Source of the DNA: Cupriavidus necator A5-1
GTDB lineage: Bacteria; Pseudomonadota; Gammaproteobacteria; Burkholderiales; Burkholderiaceae
NCBI RefSeq assembly: GCF_000744095.1
Contig: NZ_JQLI01000001.1
Location: 3,782,001 to 3,846,000, forward strand
Length of the DNA: 64,000 bases
Direction of reading: 5' to 3'
The notes beneath the pieces were generated by a model. It was not told where the DNA came from. It searched no databases and was given only the letters and a program-made list of their open reading frames with translations. Within the stretch, counting starts at the first letter, position 1. Every line of letters starts with the position of its first letter. Below are positions 55,495 through 64,000 of this stretch, in pieces. A program made the translations under genes and the position numbers.

Positions 55495-55944
55495 TTAGCT
55501 GCCGATCCCCAGCAGCACCACCTCGAACGTCAGCGTGGCATTCGGCGGGATCGTGCCCGGCACGCCGCGCGCGCCGTAGGCGGTGGATGCCGGGCAGGTC
55601 AGCTTGGCCTTTCCGCCCACCTGCATCGCCTGCACGCCTTCGGTCCAGCACGGGATCACCCGGTTGAGCGGGAACGAGATCGGCTGGCCGCGCTTGTACG
55701 AGCTGTCAAACTCCGTGCCGTCGGCCAGCGTGCCGCGGTAATGGACCTGCACCGTGTCGGTGGCCTTGGGCGAGGCGCCGTTGCCCTTGACCAGGTGCTG
55801 GATGGTCATGCCCGACGCCAGCGTCTGCGGTGCCGCGGCCGGGGTCGCGGGGGCCGGGGTCGCGGGCGCCGATGCTGCCGGGGCAGCCGCGGAAGCGGCG
55901 CAGGCGAAGGTCAGGGAGCCGAGGAAAAGCGCGAGTTTTTTCAT
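55495..55944 (-). CDS. FKBP-type peptidyl-prolyl cis-trans isomerase, exported
   Basis: A 149-residue protein: signal peptide (LALFLGSLTFACAASAAAP), an Ala/Pro/Thr linker to about residue 40, then one FKBP domain with VQVHYRGTLADGTEFDSSYK, FPLNRVIPCWTEGVQAMQVG and PASTAYGARGVPGTIPPNAT. The aromatic and acidic residues that line the active pocket (Tyr, Phe, Asp, Trp, Tyr) are present. It would assist folding of periplasmic proteins. It is convergent with mlaA (7-bp gap) and divergent from the TTC38-like gene. Confidence 0.93.
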   Translation of the reverse strand: MKKLALFLGSLTFACAASAAAPAASAPATPAPATPAAAPQTLASGMTIQHLVKGNGASPKATDTVQVHYRGTLADGTEFDSSYKRGQPISFPLNRVIPCWTEGVQAMQVGGKAKLTCPASTAYGARGVPGTIPPNATLTFEVVLLGIGS

Positions 55945-56176
55945 GAGGAGCCCGTTGTGATGTCGTGATGGGGATGTGGCAGTTTAACCGAGGCCGGAAG
56001 CCGGCCCCGGCGGGAAGAGCAGCGACCGCCCCTTGGCTGCGGCGGCACATAGCGCACAACATGCGTGCGCCAGTCCCATTGGGCCGGTTTAGACGCCCCC
56101 GCCCGTTGCACATACCGTTTTGCGGTCTACGATGGTTGTTGACAGCCCGGCACCTGTCGGGCACACGGAGGGTGCC

Positions 56177-57505
56177 ATGGCACAGACGGATTCCAGGGAC
56201 CTCGCGGTCTCGACACAGAGCCCCCGGTCGGTCGAGCGGTTCGAGACGGCCCTGCGCTTGCTGAACGGCTATTATGGCGACCCGCTCGCCATCATCGATG
56301 CGGCCCTGGCGGAGAACCCGGACTTCGTCATGGGCCACGCGCTGCGCGCGGCGCTGATGGTGACCTCGGGCGACGGCACGGCAGAACCCATGCTGCGCCA
56401 GAGCGTGGAAGCCGGCGAAGCCCTGCACCACCTTGCCAACGAGCGCGAGCGCCGCCATATTGGCGCCGCGCGCGCCTGGCTCGACGGCAATTTCAGCCGC
56501 TCCAACCAGCTGTACGGCGAAATCGTGATCGACTATCCACGCGACCTGCTGGCGCTCCAGGTCGCCCACCTCGGCGACTTCCTGCTCGGGCAGTCGACGA
56601 TGCTGCGCGACCGCGTCGCCCAGGCGCTGCCGCACTGGGATGCCGGCATGCCCGGCTATGGCTTCCTGCTCGGCATGCACGCCTTCGGGCTGGAAGAAAC
56701 CCAGCTCTACGAGCGTGCCGAGGAACGCGGGCGCCGCGCACTGGAACTGAATCCGCGCGACCCGTGGGCCGTGCATGCCGTCGCGCACGTGATGGAGATG
56801 CAGGGCCGGCTGGCGGACGGCATCGCCTGGCTGGACGCGCGCCGCGACGACTGGGCCGACGACAACATGCTGGCGGTGCACAACTGGTGGCACCTGGCGC
56901 TGTTCCAGCTGGAGGACGGCCGGATCGAAGACGTGCTGGCGCTCTACGACCGCTATATCAGCCGCCCGGCGCCCGCCATCGCGCTGGACCTGGTGGACGC
57001 CACCGCGCTGCTGTGGCGCCTGCGCCTGCGCGGTGTCGACACTGGCAAGCGCTGGCAGCCCGTGGCGGACGACTGGCTGGGCCGCGGCGCGGCCGGCTAC
57101 TACGCCTTCAACGACGTCCATGCCGTGATGGCCAGCCTTGGCGCGGGCCGGCGCGAGGCCGCTGCCGCGGTGCGTGCCGCATTGCAGCGCGCGGAACTCG
57201 GCGACGGCACCAATGCGATGATGGCGCATGACGTGGGCCTGCCGGTGGCCGACGCCCTGATCGCGTTCGAGCAGGGCGACTACGAGACCGCCATCGAGCT
57301 GCTGGCGCCGGTGCGCCTGGTCGCGCACCGCTTCGGCGGCAGCCATGCGCAGCGCGACGTCATCAGCCTGACCCTGATCGAGGCCGCCTTGCGAGCCGGC
57401 CGCTCGAACCTGGCCAATGCGCTCACCGCCGAACGCGCCGCGCTCAAGCCGATGAGCCCCAGCCTGTACCGGCTGGTGCAGCGCGCCGATGCGTGCCGCG
57501 TGTAG
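56177..57505 (+). CDS. TTC38-like tetratricopeptide repeat protein
   Basis: A 442-residue helical repeat protein without signal peptide. It matches the TTC38 pattern: ETALRLLNGYYGDPLAIIDA near residue 23, ERRHIGAARAWLDGNFSRSN near 93, HAVAHVMEMQGRLADGIAWL near 203 and HNWWHLALFQLEDGRIEDVL near 235. The HAVAH and HNWWH motifs are unusually rich in His and Trp for a scaffold and could bind metal. The molecular role is unknown. ATG 56177 was selected because GGAGGG lies 7 nt upstream. Confidence 0.82.
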   Translation: MAQTDSRDLAVSTQSPRSVERFETALRLLNGYYGDPLAIIDAALAENPDFVMGHALRAALMVTSGDGTAEPMLRQSVEAGEALHHLANERERRHIGAARAWLDGNFSRSNQLYGEIVIDYPRDLLALQVAHLGDFLLGQSTMLRDRVAQALPHWDAGMPGYGFLLGMHAFGLEETQLYERAEERGRRALELNPRDPWAVHAVAHVMEMQGRLADGIAWLDARRDDWADDNMLAVHNWWHLALFQLEDGRIEDVLALYDRYISRPAPAIALDLVDATALLWRLRLRGVDTGKRWQPVADDWLGRGAAGYYAFNDVHAVMASLGAGRREAAAAVRAALQRAELGDGTNAMMAHDVGLPVADALIAFEQGDYETAIELLAPVRLVAHRFGGSHAQRDVISLTLIEAALRAGRSNLANALTAERAALKPMSPSLYRLVQRADACRV

Positions 57506-57573
57506 CGCGACCCGGTGCCCCGGCCAACGCATCGCCGCTTATACTGCACAAGCCCTGAACGGAGCCCTGCCCC

Positions 57574-57942
57574 ATGCCCAAGCTAGTCCGCAACCTGCTG
57601 CGCCCCGCCCTGGTTACCGCAGCGCTGGCGCTGGCCGCCCTGCCCGCCGTGGCGCACCACGGCTGGTCCACCTACGACGAAACCAAGCCGCTGACGCTGA
57701 CCGGCAAGATCGTCGAAAGCCACTACGAGAACCCCCACGCGCATATCCGCATCGAGGCCGGCGGCAAGCGCTGGCTGGCCATCCTGGCCCCGGTCTCGCG
57801 GATGGAGGCGCGCGGCGCCACCGCCGACAAGATCGCCGTGGGCCGCGAGGTCACGCTGGTCGGCTACGCCAGCAAGGAAAAGGCGGACGAATTGCGGGCC
57901 GAGCGCATCACCGTGGACGGCAAGACCGTCGAGCTGCGCTGA
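57574..57942 (+). CDS. Small exported DUF6152-like protein
   Basis: A 122-residue protein with a signal peptide (ALVTAALALAALPAVA, cleavage before HHGWS) and a small beta domain: HHGWSTYDETKPLTLTGKIV, SHYENPHAHIRIEAGGKRW and LRAERITVDGKTVELR. The mature protein begins with His-His and keeps an NPHAH motif, so metal binding is possible. It is first in a set of three genes with a membrane protein and a cytochrome c. A TATACT -10-like box is at 57540-57545. Confidence 0.75.
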   Translation: MPKLVRNLLRPALVTAALALAALPAVAHHGWSTYDETKPLTLTGKIVESHYENPHAHIRIEAGGKRWLAILAPVSRMEARGATADKIAVGREVTLVGYASKEKADELRAERITVDGKTVELR

Positions 57943-57957
57943 CCCGCCACGCGCGGC

Positions 57958-58470
57958 ATGCAGGCATTGCTGGCGCAATGGACTGAGTGGGGCGCCGAGC
58001 TGGCGCGCCTGCCGTTCTCGGCCGCACTGCGTGGCTCGGCCTGGGCCTACCCCGCGGTGGAGATCGTCCACCTGGCGGGCATGGCGCTGCTGTTCGGTTC
58101 CATCGTGGTGGTGGACATGCGCCTGGCGGGGCTCGGCCGGCAGTTGCCGGTGACCTTGCTGCTGCGCCACGCGCTGCCGTTTTCCGTCGCGGCCTTTGTC
58201 GCGGTGGTGGGCAGCGGTGCGCTGCTGTTCCTGGCCCATGCGGATGAGCTGGCCGGCAATCGCGCCTTTCTCGTCAAGCTGTGCCTGATCGCGCTGGCAC
58301 TGGCGAACGTGGTGTGGTTCCACACCGGGCCTTATCGCAGCCTGCGCGACGCGCAACGGGGATGGGACGTGGGCACCGCGCCGCCGGCGGGCGCGCGCAT
58401 CAGCGCGATCGTGTCGTTGGTGGTGTGGTCGCTGGTGATCTGTGCGGGACGCCTGATTGCCTATGTCTGA
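57958..58470 (+). CDS. Membrane protein, DUF6644-like
   Basis: A 170-residue protein with four or five membrane helices ([80 protein letters not shown]). His38 in the first helix and His in VVWFHTGPY could be haem or metal ligands, as in small cytochrome-b-like proteins, but this is not established. It starts 15 bp after the DUF6152-like gene, and proteins of this type often follow it. Confidence 0.7.
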   Translation: MQALLAQWTEWGAELARLPFSAALRGSAWAYPAVEIVHLAGMALLFGSIVVVDMRLAGLGRQLPVTLLLRHALPFSVAAFVAVVGSGALLFLAHADELAGNRAFLVKLCLIALALANVVWFHTGPYRSLRDAQRGWDVGTAPPAGARISAIVSLVVWSLVICAGRLIAYV

Positions 58471-58544
58471 GACGCGAGGCACACTGGCGTGCCTTGCCGT
58501 CCCTTGCCTGCGCCGCAGGACCCTGGCACTGCCAGACAACGCTC

Positions 58545-59057
58545 ATGGAAAATTCGACAAGAACACGCTGGCTCGTGGGCGGCCTGCTCGCGCTGGGCGC
58601 GGTCGCGGCCACGGCCATTGCGCTGAAGACAAAATCCTATCTCGATTCGTCGGCGCCAGGCGCCGGCGGCTTGCGCATCGACGCATCGGACATCGCGCGC
58701 GTGAGCCGCGGCAAACTGATCTACGCACAGCAATGCGCCGCGTGCCACGGCGCCAAACTGGAAGGCCAGCCGAACTGGCGCGAACGCCTGCCCAGCGGCC
58801 GCATGCCGGCTCCGCCGCATGACGCGTCCGGCCACACCTGGCACCACCCGGATGCCGTGCTGTTTGGGATCACGAAGAACGGCCTGGTGCCCGGCATCAC
58901 GGCGCCACAGGGCTATATAAGCGATATGCCGGCGTTCGGTGCGATCCTATCTGACGACGAGATCATTGCCGTGCTCGCCTATATCAAGAGCACCTGGCCG
59001 GCGAAGATGGCGGCAGCGCAGCGCGACATGACGGAGCAGTCCAGGGCGGGGCACTAG
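58545..59057 (+). CDS. Membrane-anchored c-type cytochrome
   Basis: A 170-residue protein with an N-terminal helix ([20 protein letters not shown]) that likely anchors it in the periplasm. It has one haem-binding motif CAACH near residue 65 ([17 protein letters not shown]) and a methionine in [18 protein letters not shown] near 130 as the probable sixth ligand. The DMPAFG plus [16 protein letters not shown] end is a typical cytochrome c class I fold. It would carry electrons for the two upstream gene products or a terminal oxidase. It is convergent with copD. Confidence 0.85.
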   Translation: MENSTRTRWLVGGLLALGAVAATAIALKTKSYLDSSAPGAGGLRIDASDIARVSRGKLIYAQQCAACHGAKLEGQPNWRERLPSGRMPAPPHDASGHTWHHPDAVLFGITKNGLVPGITAPQGYISDMPAFGAILSDDEIIAVLAYIKSTWPAKMAAAQRDMTEQSRAGH

Positions 59058-59088
59058 CGTCCTCACGCCGCGCAACTTGCCTGGCGCG

Positions 59089-60012
59089 CTAAACGGGCGC
59101 CGGCGACAGCATGCCCAGCACGGCCACCAGCGCCAGGACCAGCGTGGCGGCGCCTGACTCCAGCATCAGGCTGCGCCGCAGCGCGCGAATCGCCACGCCC
59201 TGATCCCCGGCCTGCAGCGCCTGTGCCAAGCGGGGACTCAGCCGGTAGCGGTTGGCCGCGGCCAGGCCCAGCATCGCCACGAACAGCGCCAGCTTGCCGG
59301 CCAGCAGTCCGCCGTAGGACATCGGCGCCAGGTCTGGCAGGACCGGGCCCACGATGAACCAGTAGTTGACGGCGCCAGTCAGCACCAGCGTCGCGACAAT
59401 GATGGTGCCGATGCGGGCAAACCCGTTCGACGTGCGACTCAGCAATTTCATGGCCTGCGGGCCCGATGCCGGCTGTGCCAGCGACAGCAGCACAAAGGCC
59501 GCCAGCGCGCCGGCCCAGGCCCCCGCGGCCAGCAGGTGCGCCGCGTCGGCACCAAGGTGCAGGTAGCGCCCGACCCCGTCATTCATCGCGCCGTGCCCGC
59601 CCCACGCCAGCGTGGCAAGCGCGATCCCGGCAAACGCTGCCAGCGCCGCCAGCCGCGTACCGGGCCGCGCGCGCCCCGACAGGGCGGCAAGCAGGCAGAG
59701 CACCAGGGCAACCAGGCGCACCGACCAGGCCACGCCGAAATCGGTCCCGGTGACGATCGTCCCGAAGACATGGCTTTGCAAGACCGCATACTCGTCAGCC
59801 CCGCTCATCGCCTTGGCCATCACCGCGATGCTGCCCAGCGAAAGCAGGATGCCGGCTATCGCACCTGTCCGTGCCATGACCTGGCATCGGGCCGCGATCC
59901 ACGAAGCGCGTTCATGGCCGTGCAGCGCGTACAGGCAGAACAGCGGCAGCCCGAACAGCAAGGCCAGGTCGACATACAGCGCGAAGCGCAGCCCGACAGC
60001 CACCCAGTCCAT
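59089..60012 (-). CDS. copD: Copper resistance inner-membrane protein CopD
   Basis: A 307-residue protein with eight membrane helices of the CopD/YcnJ family. Family segments include ALYVDLALLFGLPLFCLYAL, TDFGVAWSVRLVALVLCLLA, LGADAAHLLAAGAWAGALAA and LTGAVNYWFIVGPVLPDLAP. His residues in transmembrane positions (HGH, H in AAHLLA) fit copper handling. CopD works with periplasmic CopC in copper uptake or supply. It is last in copABCD and starts 6 bp after copC. Confidence 0.9.
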   Translation of the reverse strand: MDWVAVGLRFALYVDLALLFGLPLFCLYALHGHERASWIAARCQVMARTGAIAGILLSLGSIAVMAKAMSGADEYAVLQSHVFGTIVTGTDFGVAWSVRLVALVLCLLAALSGRARPGTRLAALAAFAGIALATLAWGGHGAMNDGVGRYLHLGADAAHLLAAGAWAGALAAFVLLSLAQPASGPQAMKLLSRTSNGFARIGTIIVATLVLTGAVNYWFIVGPVLPDLAPMSYGGLLAGKLALFVAMLGLAAANRYRLSPRLAQALQAGDQGVAIRALRRSLMLESGAATLVLALVAVLGMLSPAPV

Positions 60013-60018
60013 CGGCGT

Positions 60019-60405
60019 TCACTTGACGGTGAAAGCGATATTCCCGGTGATGGGATGGGTATCCGGCGACACGGCGCGCCAGTCCACGCGATAGCTGCCG
60101 GGCGACAGCGCACGCGCGGGCGTGATCACCATCGCCTTCGGGTCGTCGCTGCCGGAGACCTTCGCGGCGACCTTCATTGGCGCATGGTCGGCCATGCCCG
60201 GCATGCCGGTCATCACCAGGTTGGCGCCGGAGAACTGCGTGAGGAGGTTCTCCGAGAACAGCAGTTCGATCTTCTGCGGGGCGGCCACCTCGGCTTTGTC
60301 CGCCGGTGCGGAAGACACCAGCTTCGGATGTGCGAAGGCAACACTGCTGGCCAGCGCGAGGGTCGCAGCGAGCATCGATCGGATCAGGGGGCGCTTGGCA
60401 TGCAT
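60019..60405 (-). CDS. copC: Periplasmic copper-binding protein CopC
   Basis: A 128-residue secreted protein. The signal peptide ends at AFA, so the mature protein begins HPKLVSSAPADKAEV with His1 as the Cu(II) ligand; a second His pair is in DTHPITGNIAF at the C-terminus. The Met-rich loop MTGMPGMADHAPM is the Cu(I) site. Length and fold match CopC/PcoC. It lies 36 bp after copB and 6 bp before copD. Confidence 0.93.
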   Translation of the reverse strand: MHAKRPLIRSMLAATLALASSVAFAHPKLVSSAPADKAEVAAPQKIELLFSENLLTQFSGANLVMTGMPGMADHAPMKVAAKVSGSDDPKAMVITPARALSPGSYRVDWRAVSPDTHPITGNIAFTVK

Positions 60406-60441
60406 TGTTTTTCTCCGGGAATGGATGATGAGGGGTTCGGG

Positions 60442-61482
60442 TCAGAACCAGAGCCGGACACCGGCGACGAAGCGGGTTTCGCCCGCGCGGCCGCCGGATG
60501 CCCGGATCATGTCGGCCGTGTTGCCGAAGGCCTGGTAGCGCTCGACGCCGATATAAGGCGCGAACTGGCGGCTGAACTCATAGCGCAGGCGCAGGCCCAC
60601 GGTGCCGCTGGACAAGCCGCTGCCGATGCCGACCTCCGGGTCGTTCTTGCCATAGAGGTTGGCCTCGATGCGCGGCTGCAGGATCAGGCGCTGCGTCAGC
60701 AGCAGTTCGTACTCCGCGGAAAACCGCATCGCCGTGCGGCCGCTGGTGCCGACATAGGCGGTGGCATCGACCTCGAACCAGTACGGCGCCAGCCCCTGCA
60801 CGCCGAACGCCAGCCAGTTGCGCGCCGGGCGCCGGCTGCCGGCGTCGTTGCGGATACCCAGCTGGGTATCCCAGTAGCTGGCGATGGCGTGTCCCCACAG
60901 CAGTTCGGTGCGGGCCTCGTGCAGCTTGCCCTTCGATGCCTCGCCCTCGGCCTTGAGCACCAGCTTGTTGTACGAGGTGCCGAACCACGCCTGCGCCTCG
61001 TAGGCGGCGGCGTTGCTGCCGCTGGCGTGGGCCCATTCCAGCCGGTCGACCAGCACCGAGGCGAACAGGTGCTCGTCGGCCATCACCAGCTGGCGCTTTT
61101 CGCCCAGTGCGTACTTGCCGACGCCCAGCTGGTAGCCGCCGGAATAGGCATGCGGATCGCGGGCATCGGGCGGCGCGCTGCCGCCCTGCATCTTCATATC
61201 GCCGTGGTCCATGGCCGGGGCGGACGCGCCGCTGCCCTGCTCCATGGTGTCCATGCCTCGCATGTCCGTCATCGGTGCGCTGGCTGCCTCCATCCCTTGC
61301 ATCTGGCTGTGATCCATTTCCGGCATCGGGACCACAGCGTTGGCGGCGGGCGCGGCGTGGTGGTGGGCGTGGCCGGCGTGCGGGTCCTGCGCCGAGGCGG
61401 CACCCGTGGCGGCCATTGCCAGCACCGCGGCAAGGATCCTGGTGGCTTGCAACATGGGGATTGCGGATTGAAGTGCAGACAT
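60442..61482 (-). CDS. copB: Copper resistance outer-membrane protein CopB
   Basis: A 346-residue protein: signal peptide (ILAAVLAMAATGAASA), a Met/His-rich segment of about 90 residues (MDHSQMQGMEAA, MDHGDMKM), then a beta-barrel of the CopB/PcoB family with GYQLGVGKYALGEKRQLVMA, YNKLVLKAEGEASKGKLHEA and a C-terminal GVRLWF. It is in the outer membrane and is required for full copper resistance. Its ATG overlaps the copA stop as ATGA; an alternative start is ATG 61455, which gives a more typical signal peptide. Confidence 0.92.
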   Translation of the reverse strand: MSALQSAIPMLQATRILAAVLAMAATGAASAQDPHAGHAHHHAAPAANAVVPMPEMDHSQMQGMEAASAPMTDMRGMDTMEQGSGASAPAMDHGDMKMQGGSAPPDARDPHAYSGGYQLGVGKYALGEKRQLVMADEHLFASVLVDRLEWAHASGSNAAAYEAQAWFGTSYNKLVLKAEGEASKGKLHEARTELLWGHAIASYWDTQLGIRNDAGSRRPARNWLAFGVQGLAPYWFEVDATAYVGTSGRTAMRFSAEYELLLTQRLILQPRIEANLYGKNDPEVGIGSGLSSGTVGLRLRYEFSRQFAPYIGVERYQAFGNTADMIRASGGRAGETRFVAGVRLWF

Positions 61483-63323
61483 CAGGCCACCACCACTTCG
61501 CGGAACATGCCCGCATCCATATGCAGCATCAGGTGGCAATGCCAGGCCCAGCGACCCAGCGCATCGGCGGTGACCAGGAAGCTGATGCGCTGCGCCGGCT
61601 GCACGGGGATGGTGTGGCGCCGCGCCAGGAAGCTGCCGTCGGGCGCTTCCAGTTCGCTCCACATGCCGTGCAGATGCATGGGGTGCGTCATCATGGTGTC
61701 GTTGTGCAGGATCACGCGCAGCCGCTCGCCGTACTTGAAATACACCGGCGTCGAATTGCCGAACTCCACGCCGTCAAACGACCACGTGTAGCGTTCCATA
61801 TTGCCGGTCAGGTGCAGCTCGACCTCGCGCCCGGGGCCGCGCGGGTCCATCGCGCCGCCGATGGTGTGCTGGTCGGCCAGCGTCAGCACCCGCCTGCCGT
61901 TGTTACGCAGGCCGATGCCGGGGTCATCCAGGTTGGTGCGGGCCATGTCGACGCGCATGTCGGTGCTGGCACCGTATTCGGTGCGGGCATGGCGGGCGGT
62001 CTTGCTGGGGACTTTGAGCGGATTGCCGGCCATGCTCGCCATGGCATGCTGGCTGTGGTCCATCGCCATCGCACCATGATCCATGCCCTGCATGGCGCCG
62101 TGGCTCATGCCGGGCATCGCCATACCGCCGTGATCCATGCCCTCCATGCCACCCATCTCGCCCATCATGTCGGTCATGGTCAGCCAATCCGCCTTGTCCA
62201 ACGCGGGCACCGGCGCGCTCAGCCCTTGCGTCACGGCCAGCGTGCCGCGCGCATAGCCGGTGCGGTCCATCGCCTGCGAGAAGATGGTGTAGGCGTCGTC
62301 GCGCGGCTCGACGATGACGTCGCAGGTCTCGCCGGGGCCGAAGCGGAATTCATCCACCGTGACCGGTTCGATGTCCTGCCCGTCGACCTCCACCACCCGC
62401 AGCTTCAGCCCGGGGATGCGCACGTCGTAGAAGGTGTTGCCCGAGCCGTTGATAAAGCGCAGCCGCACTTTCTCGCCGCGGCGGAACAGCCCGGTCCAGT
62501 TGCCGGCCGGCGGGACGCCGTTGGTCAGGTAGGTCAACGTGGCGCCGGACAGGTCCGCCAGGTCGGTCGGGCTCATCCGCATCTGGTTCCACATGCGGCG
62601 CTTGTCCAGCGCCTGCTTCAGCCCATCGCGCGAAGCATCGCGAAAGAAATCGACCACGGTCGGCTGGTTGTAGTTGTAGTAATCGCCCTGCACCTTGAGC
62701 TTGGTCAGCACCCGCATCGGGTCTTCATCGGTCCAGTCGGACAGCAGCACGGTGTGGTCGCGGTCGGCCTGCATGCCTGCCTGACCCGCGGGCGGATCGA
62801 TGACGATGCCGCCGTACACGCCGGTCATCTCCTGGAAGCCCGAGTGCGAGTGGTACCAGTAGCTGCCGCGCTGCGCGACCTTGAAGCGATAGGTGAAGGT
62901 TTCGCCGGGAGGGATGCCGGCAAAGCTGATGCCCGGCACGCCGTCCATCTCGAACGGCAGGATGATGCCGTGCCAGTGGATCGAAGTGGCCTCGCGCAGG
63001 CGGTTGGTGACGCGGATGGTGACGGTGTCGCCTTCACGCCAGCGCAGCGTGGGGCCGGGCAGCATGCCGTTGATGGTGGTGGCGACCCTCGGCTTGCCGG
63101 TGAAGTTGACCAGCGACTCGCCCACCACCAGGTCGAATTCCGTGCCGCGCAGCACCGGCGCCGTCCCCGCGGCGGCCTGCGCCGGCCGCCCCGCCGGTTG
63201 CGCCCAGGCACCGCCGCCAAGGCCGGACAGGCCGGCCACCACGCCGCCGGCAACCAGCCCCTGAACGAAGCGGCGGCGGGGAAGATCGGGCAGGAGAATG
63301 CCGGTGGCTGGGTGGCGTTGCAT
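61482..63323 (-). CDS. copA: Multicopper oxidase CopA
   Basis: A 613-residue periplasmic multicopper oxidase. A Tat signal (LPRRRFVQGLVAGG) is followed by three cupredoxin domains with copper ligands HWHG near residue 116, YWYHSHSG near 155, HPMHLHGMW near 548 and HCHLMLHMDAG near 595. A Met/His-rich insert around residues 395-440 (repeats of GMDHG, AMDHSQH and GMSHG) would bind extra Cu(I). CopA oxidises Cu(I) and sequesters copper. ATG 63323 begins the Tat signal. First gene of the copABCD operon and divergent from copR. Confidence 0.95.
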   Translation of the reverse strand: MQRHPATGILLPDLPRRRFVQGLVAGGVVAGLSGLGGGAWAQPAGRPAQAAAGTAPVLRGTEFDLVVGESLVNFTGKPRVATTINGMLPGPTLRWREGDTVTIRVTNRLREATSIHWHGIILPFEMDGVPGISFAGIPPGETFTYRFKVAQRGSYWYHSHSGFQEMTGVYGGIVIDPPAGQAGMQADRDHTVLLSDWTDEDPMRVLTKLKVQGDYYNYNQPTVVDFFRDASRDGLKQALDKRRMWNQMRMSPTDLADLSGATLTYLTNGVPPAGNWTGLFRRGEKVRLRFINGSGNTFYDVRIPGLKLRVVEVDGQDIEPVTVDEFRFGPGETCDVIVEPRDDAYTIFSQAMDRTGYARGTLAVTQGLSAPVPALDKADWLTMTDMMGEMGGMEGMDHGGMAMPGMSHGAMQGMDHGAMAMDHSQHAMASMAGNPLKVPSKTARHARTEYGASTDMRVDMARTNLDDPGIGLRNNGRRVLTLADQHTIGGAMDPRGPGREVELHLTGNMERYTWSFDGVEFGNSTPVYFKYGERLRVILHNDTMMTHPMHLHGMWSELEAPDGSFLARRHTIPVQPAQRISFLVTADALGRWAWHCHLMLHMDAGMFREVVVA

Positions 63324-63390
63324 GAATCGGATCCGTTGTCTGAGGCAGACCAAGCGTAGCCGGGGCCACCCTACCCGCGCCTGACCTGGA

Positions 63391-63419
63391 CATGACAATC
63401 CGGTAATCTTGGCGTCATG
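63391..63419. promoter_or_regulatory. Candidate CopR box between copA and copR
   Basis: CATGAC and GTCATG form an inverted repeat with 17 bp between, and the interior contains GGTAATCTTG. It resembles the cop/cus boxes recognised by CopR/CusR-type response regulators (TGAC...GTCA halves). It lies 68 bp upstream of copA and 80 bp upstream of copR, suitable for control of both. Confidence 0.55.
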
Positions 63420-63498
63420 TTGACGCTCGCGCCGCTGGCGTAGAGTTGCCGGACCCTGCCAGCGCGGCGGGCCGGATCGATCGGAAGGAAGGGCGCTG

Positions 63499-64000
63499 AT
63501 GAAACTGCTTGTGGTGGAAGACGAGTCCAAGACCGGCGAATACCTGCGCCAGGGCCTGACCGAGGCGGGCTTTGTCGTCGACCTGGTGGCAAACGGACTG
63601 GACGGCCAGCATCTGGCGATGACCGAGCCGTATGACCTGGTGATCCTCGACGTGATGCTGCCGGACGTCGACGGGTGGCGCATCGTGCAGGCGTTGCGCG
63701 CGGCGCAGAACGCCGTGCCGGTGCTGTTCCTGACCGCGCGCGACAGTGTGGCCGACCGCGTCAAGGGCCTGGAGCTGGGCGCGGACGACTACCTGGTCAA
63801 GCCGTTCGCGTTCTCCGAGCTGCTGGCGCGCGTGCGCACGCTGCTGCGCCGCGGCACGGCGCAGGTGGCGCTGGACCGCATCCAGGTCGCCGACCTGGTG
63901 CTGGACCTGGCCCGCCGCCGCGCCACGCGCGGGGGCCGGCGCATCACGCTGACCAGCAAGGAGTTCGCCCTGCTCGAACTGCTGGCACGCCGCCGCGGCG
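63499..64000 (+). CDS. copR: Copper-responsive two-component response regulator CopR, 3' end outside window
   Basis: 167 codons of an OmpR/PhoB-type regulator: [20 protein letters not shown], receiver Asp51 in [13 protein letters not shown], Thr in LFLTARD and Lys in [18 protein letters not shown], then the start of the winged-helix domain ([20 protein letters not shown]). The frame is open at the last base. GGAAGGAAGGG lies upstream of ATG 63499. The partner kinase (copS) should follow immediately outside the window. Confidence 0.93.
   Translation, partial: MKLLVVEDESKTGEYLRQGLTEAGFVVDLVANGLDGQHLAMTEPYDLVILDVMLPDVDGWRIVQALRAAQNAVPVLFLTARDSVADRVKGLELGADDYLVKPFAFSELLARVRTLLRRGTAQVALDRIQVADLVLDLARRRATRGGRRITLTSKEFALLELLARRRG

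Overview
This 64 kb window is GC-rich bacterial DNA, densely packed, with GTG and TTG starts and many ATGA overlaps. It looks chromosomal or chromid-like from a betaproteobacterium close to Cupriavidus/Ralstonia. That placement rests on the Bordetella-type porin, the class III ribonucleotide reductase with NrdR boxes, the large hopanoid (hpn) cluster and the copABCD/copR copper locus. It is inference from gene content, not from a database search. No rRNA, tRNA, CRISPR array, prophage or intact insertion sequence was recognised.

Layout. 1-6.2 kb: a YdjM-type membrane protein (cut by the window edge) overlapping a TetR regulator; divergent from them an ACP/acyl-AMP ligase/acyltransferase fusion followed by TerC and a universal stress protein. 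6.2-9.3 kb: a TonB-dependent receptor divergent from a WrbA-like flavoprotein. 9.4-12.2 kb: an anaerobic class III ribonucleotide reductase operon in which the glycyl-radical domain is encoded by its own 58-codon gene, with an FNR-like site and two NrdR-like boxes upstream. 12.2-19.7 kb: LysR divergent from VOC and Old Yellow Enzyme genes, a chemoreceptor with almost no periplasmic domain, a class III aminotransferase, and an XRE-PAS regulator whose 5' end abuts the 3' half of a broken ferredoxin-type oxygenase reductase. 19.8-25 kb: SRPBCC/ArsR pair with paired operators, then an HlyD/ABC/FtsX-type exporter. 25.4-29.9 kb: GltS, a TAXI-type binding lipoprotein, a CDP-diacylglycerol diphosphatase and a DM13 protein. 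30-39 kb: porin with a 9-bp tandem repeat upstream, class A PBP, DUF1501/DUF1800 pair, EamA/AraC pair. 39.4-40.8 kb: amino acid permease.

40.8-55.5 kb is the hopanoid region: a ferritin-like protein, hpnB, hpnA (opposite strand), ispH, hpnH, hpnI, hpnJ, hpnK, hpnL, then hpnM (opposite strand), hpnN and mlaA. IspH makes isoprenoid precursors. HpnH adds adenosine to diploptene. HpnI/K/J build the amino-sugar or cyclitol headgroup. HpnL/M/N and MlaA are lipid-transport or membrane-organisation proteins. The cyclase and squalene genes (shc, hpnC/D/E), hpnG and hpnO are not in the window. hpnK has no ATG, GTG or TTG that would include its catalytic motif and probably starts at CTG. hpnI carries a C-terminal tail made from inserted palindromic repeats.

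55.5-64 kb: an FKBP isomerase, a TTC38-like TPR protein, a three-gene set (DUF6152-like, membrane protein, cytochrome c), and copABCD divergent from copR, which is cut by the window end. A family of short CCTCTCCCGC-type palindromes is scattered at about 16.2, 25.1, 47.6 and 47.7 kb.
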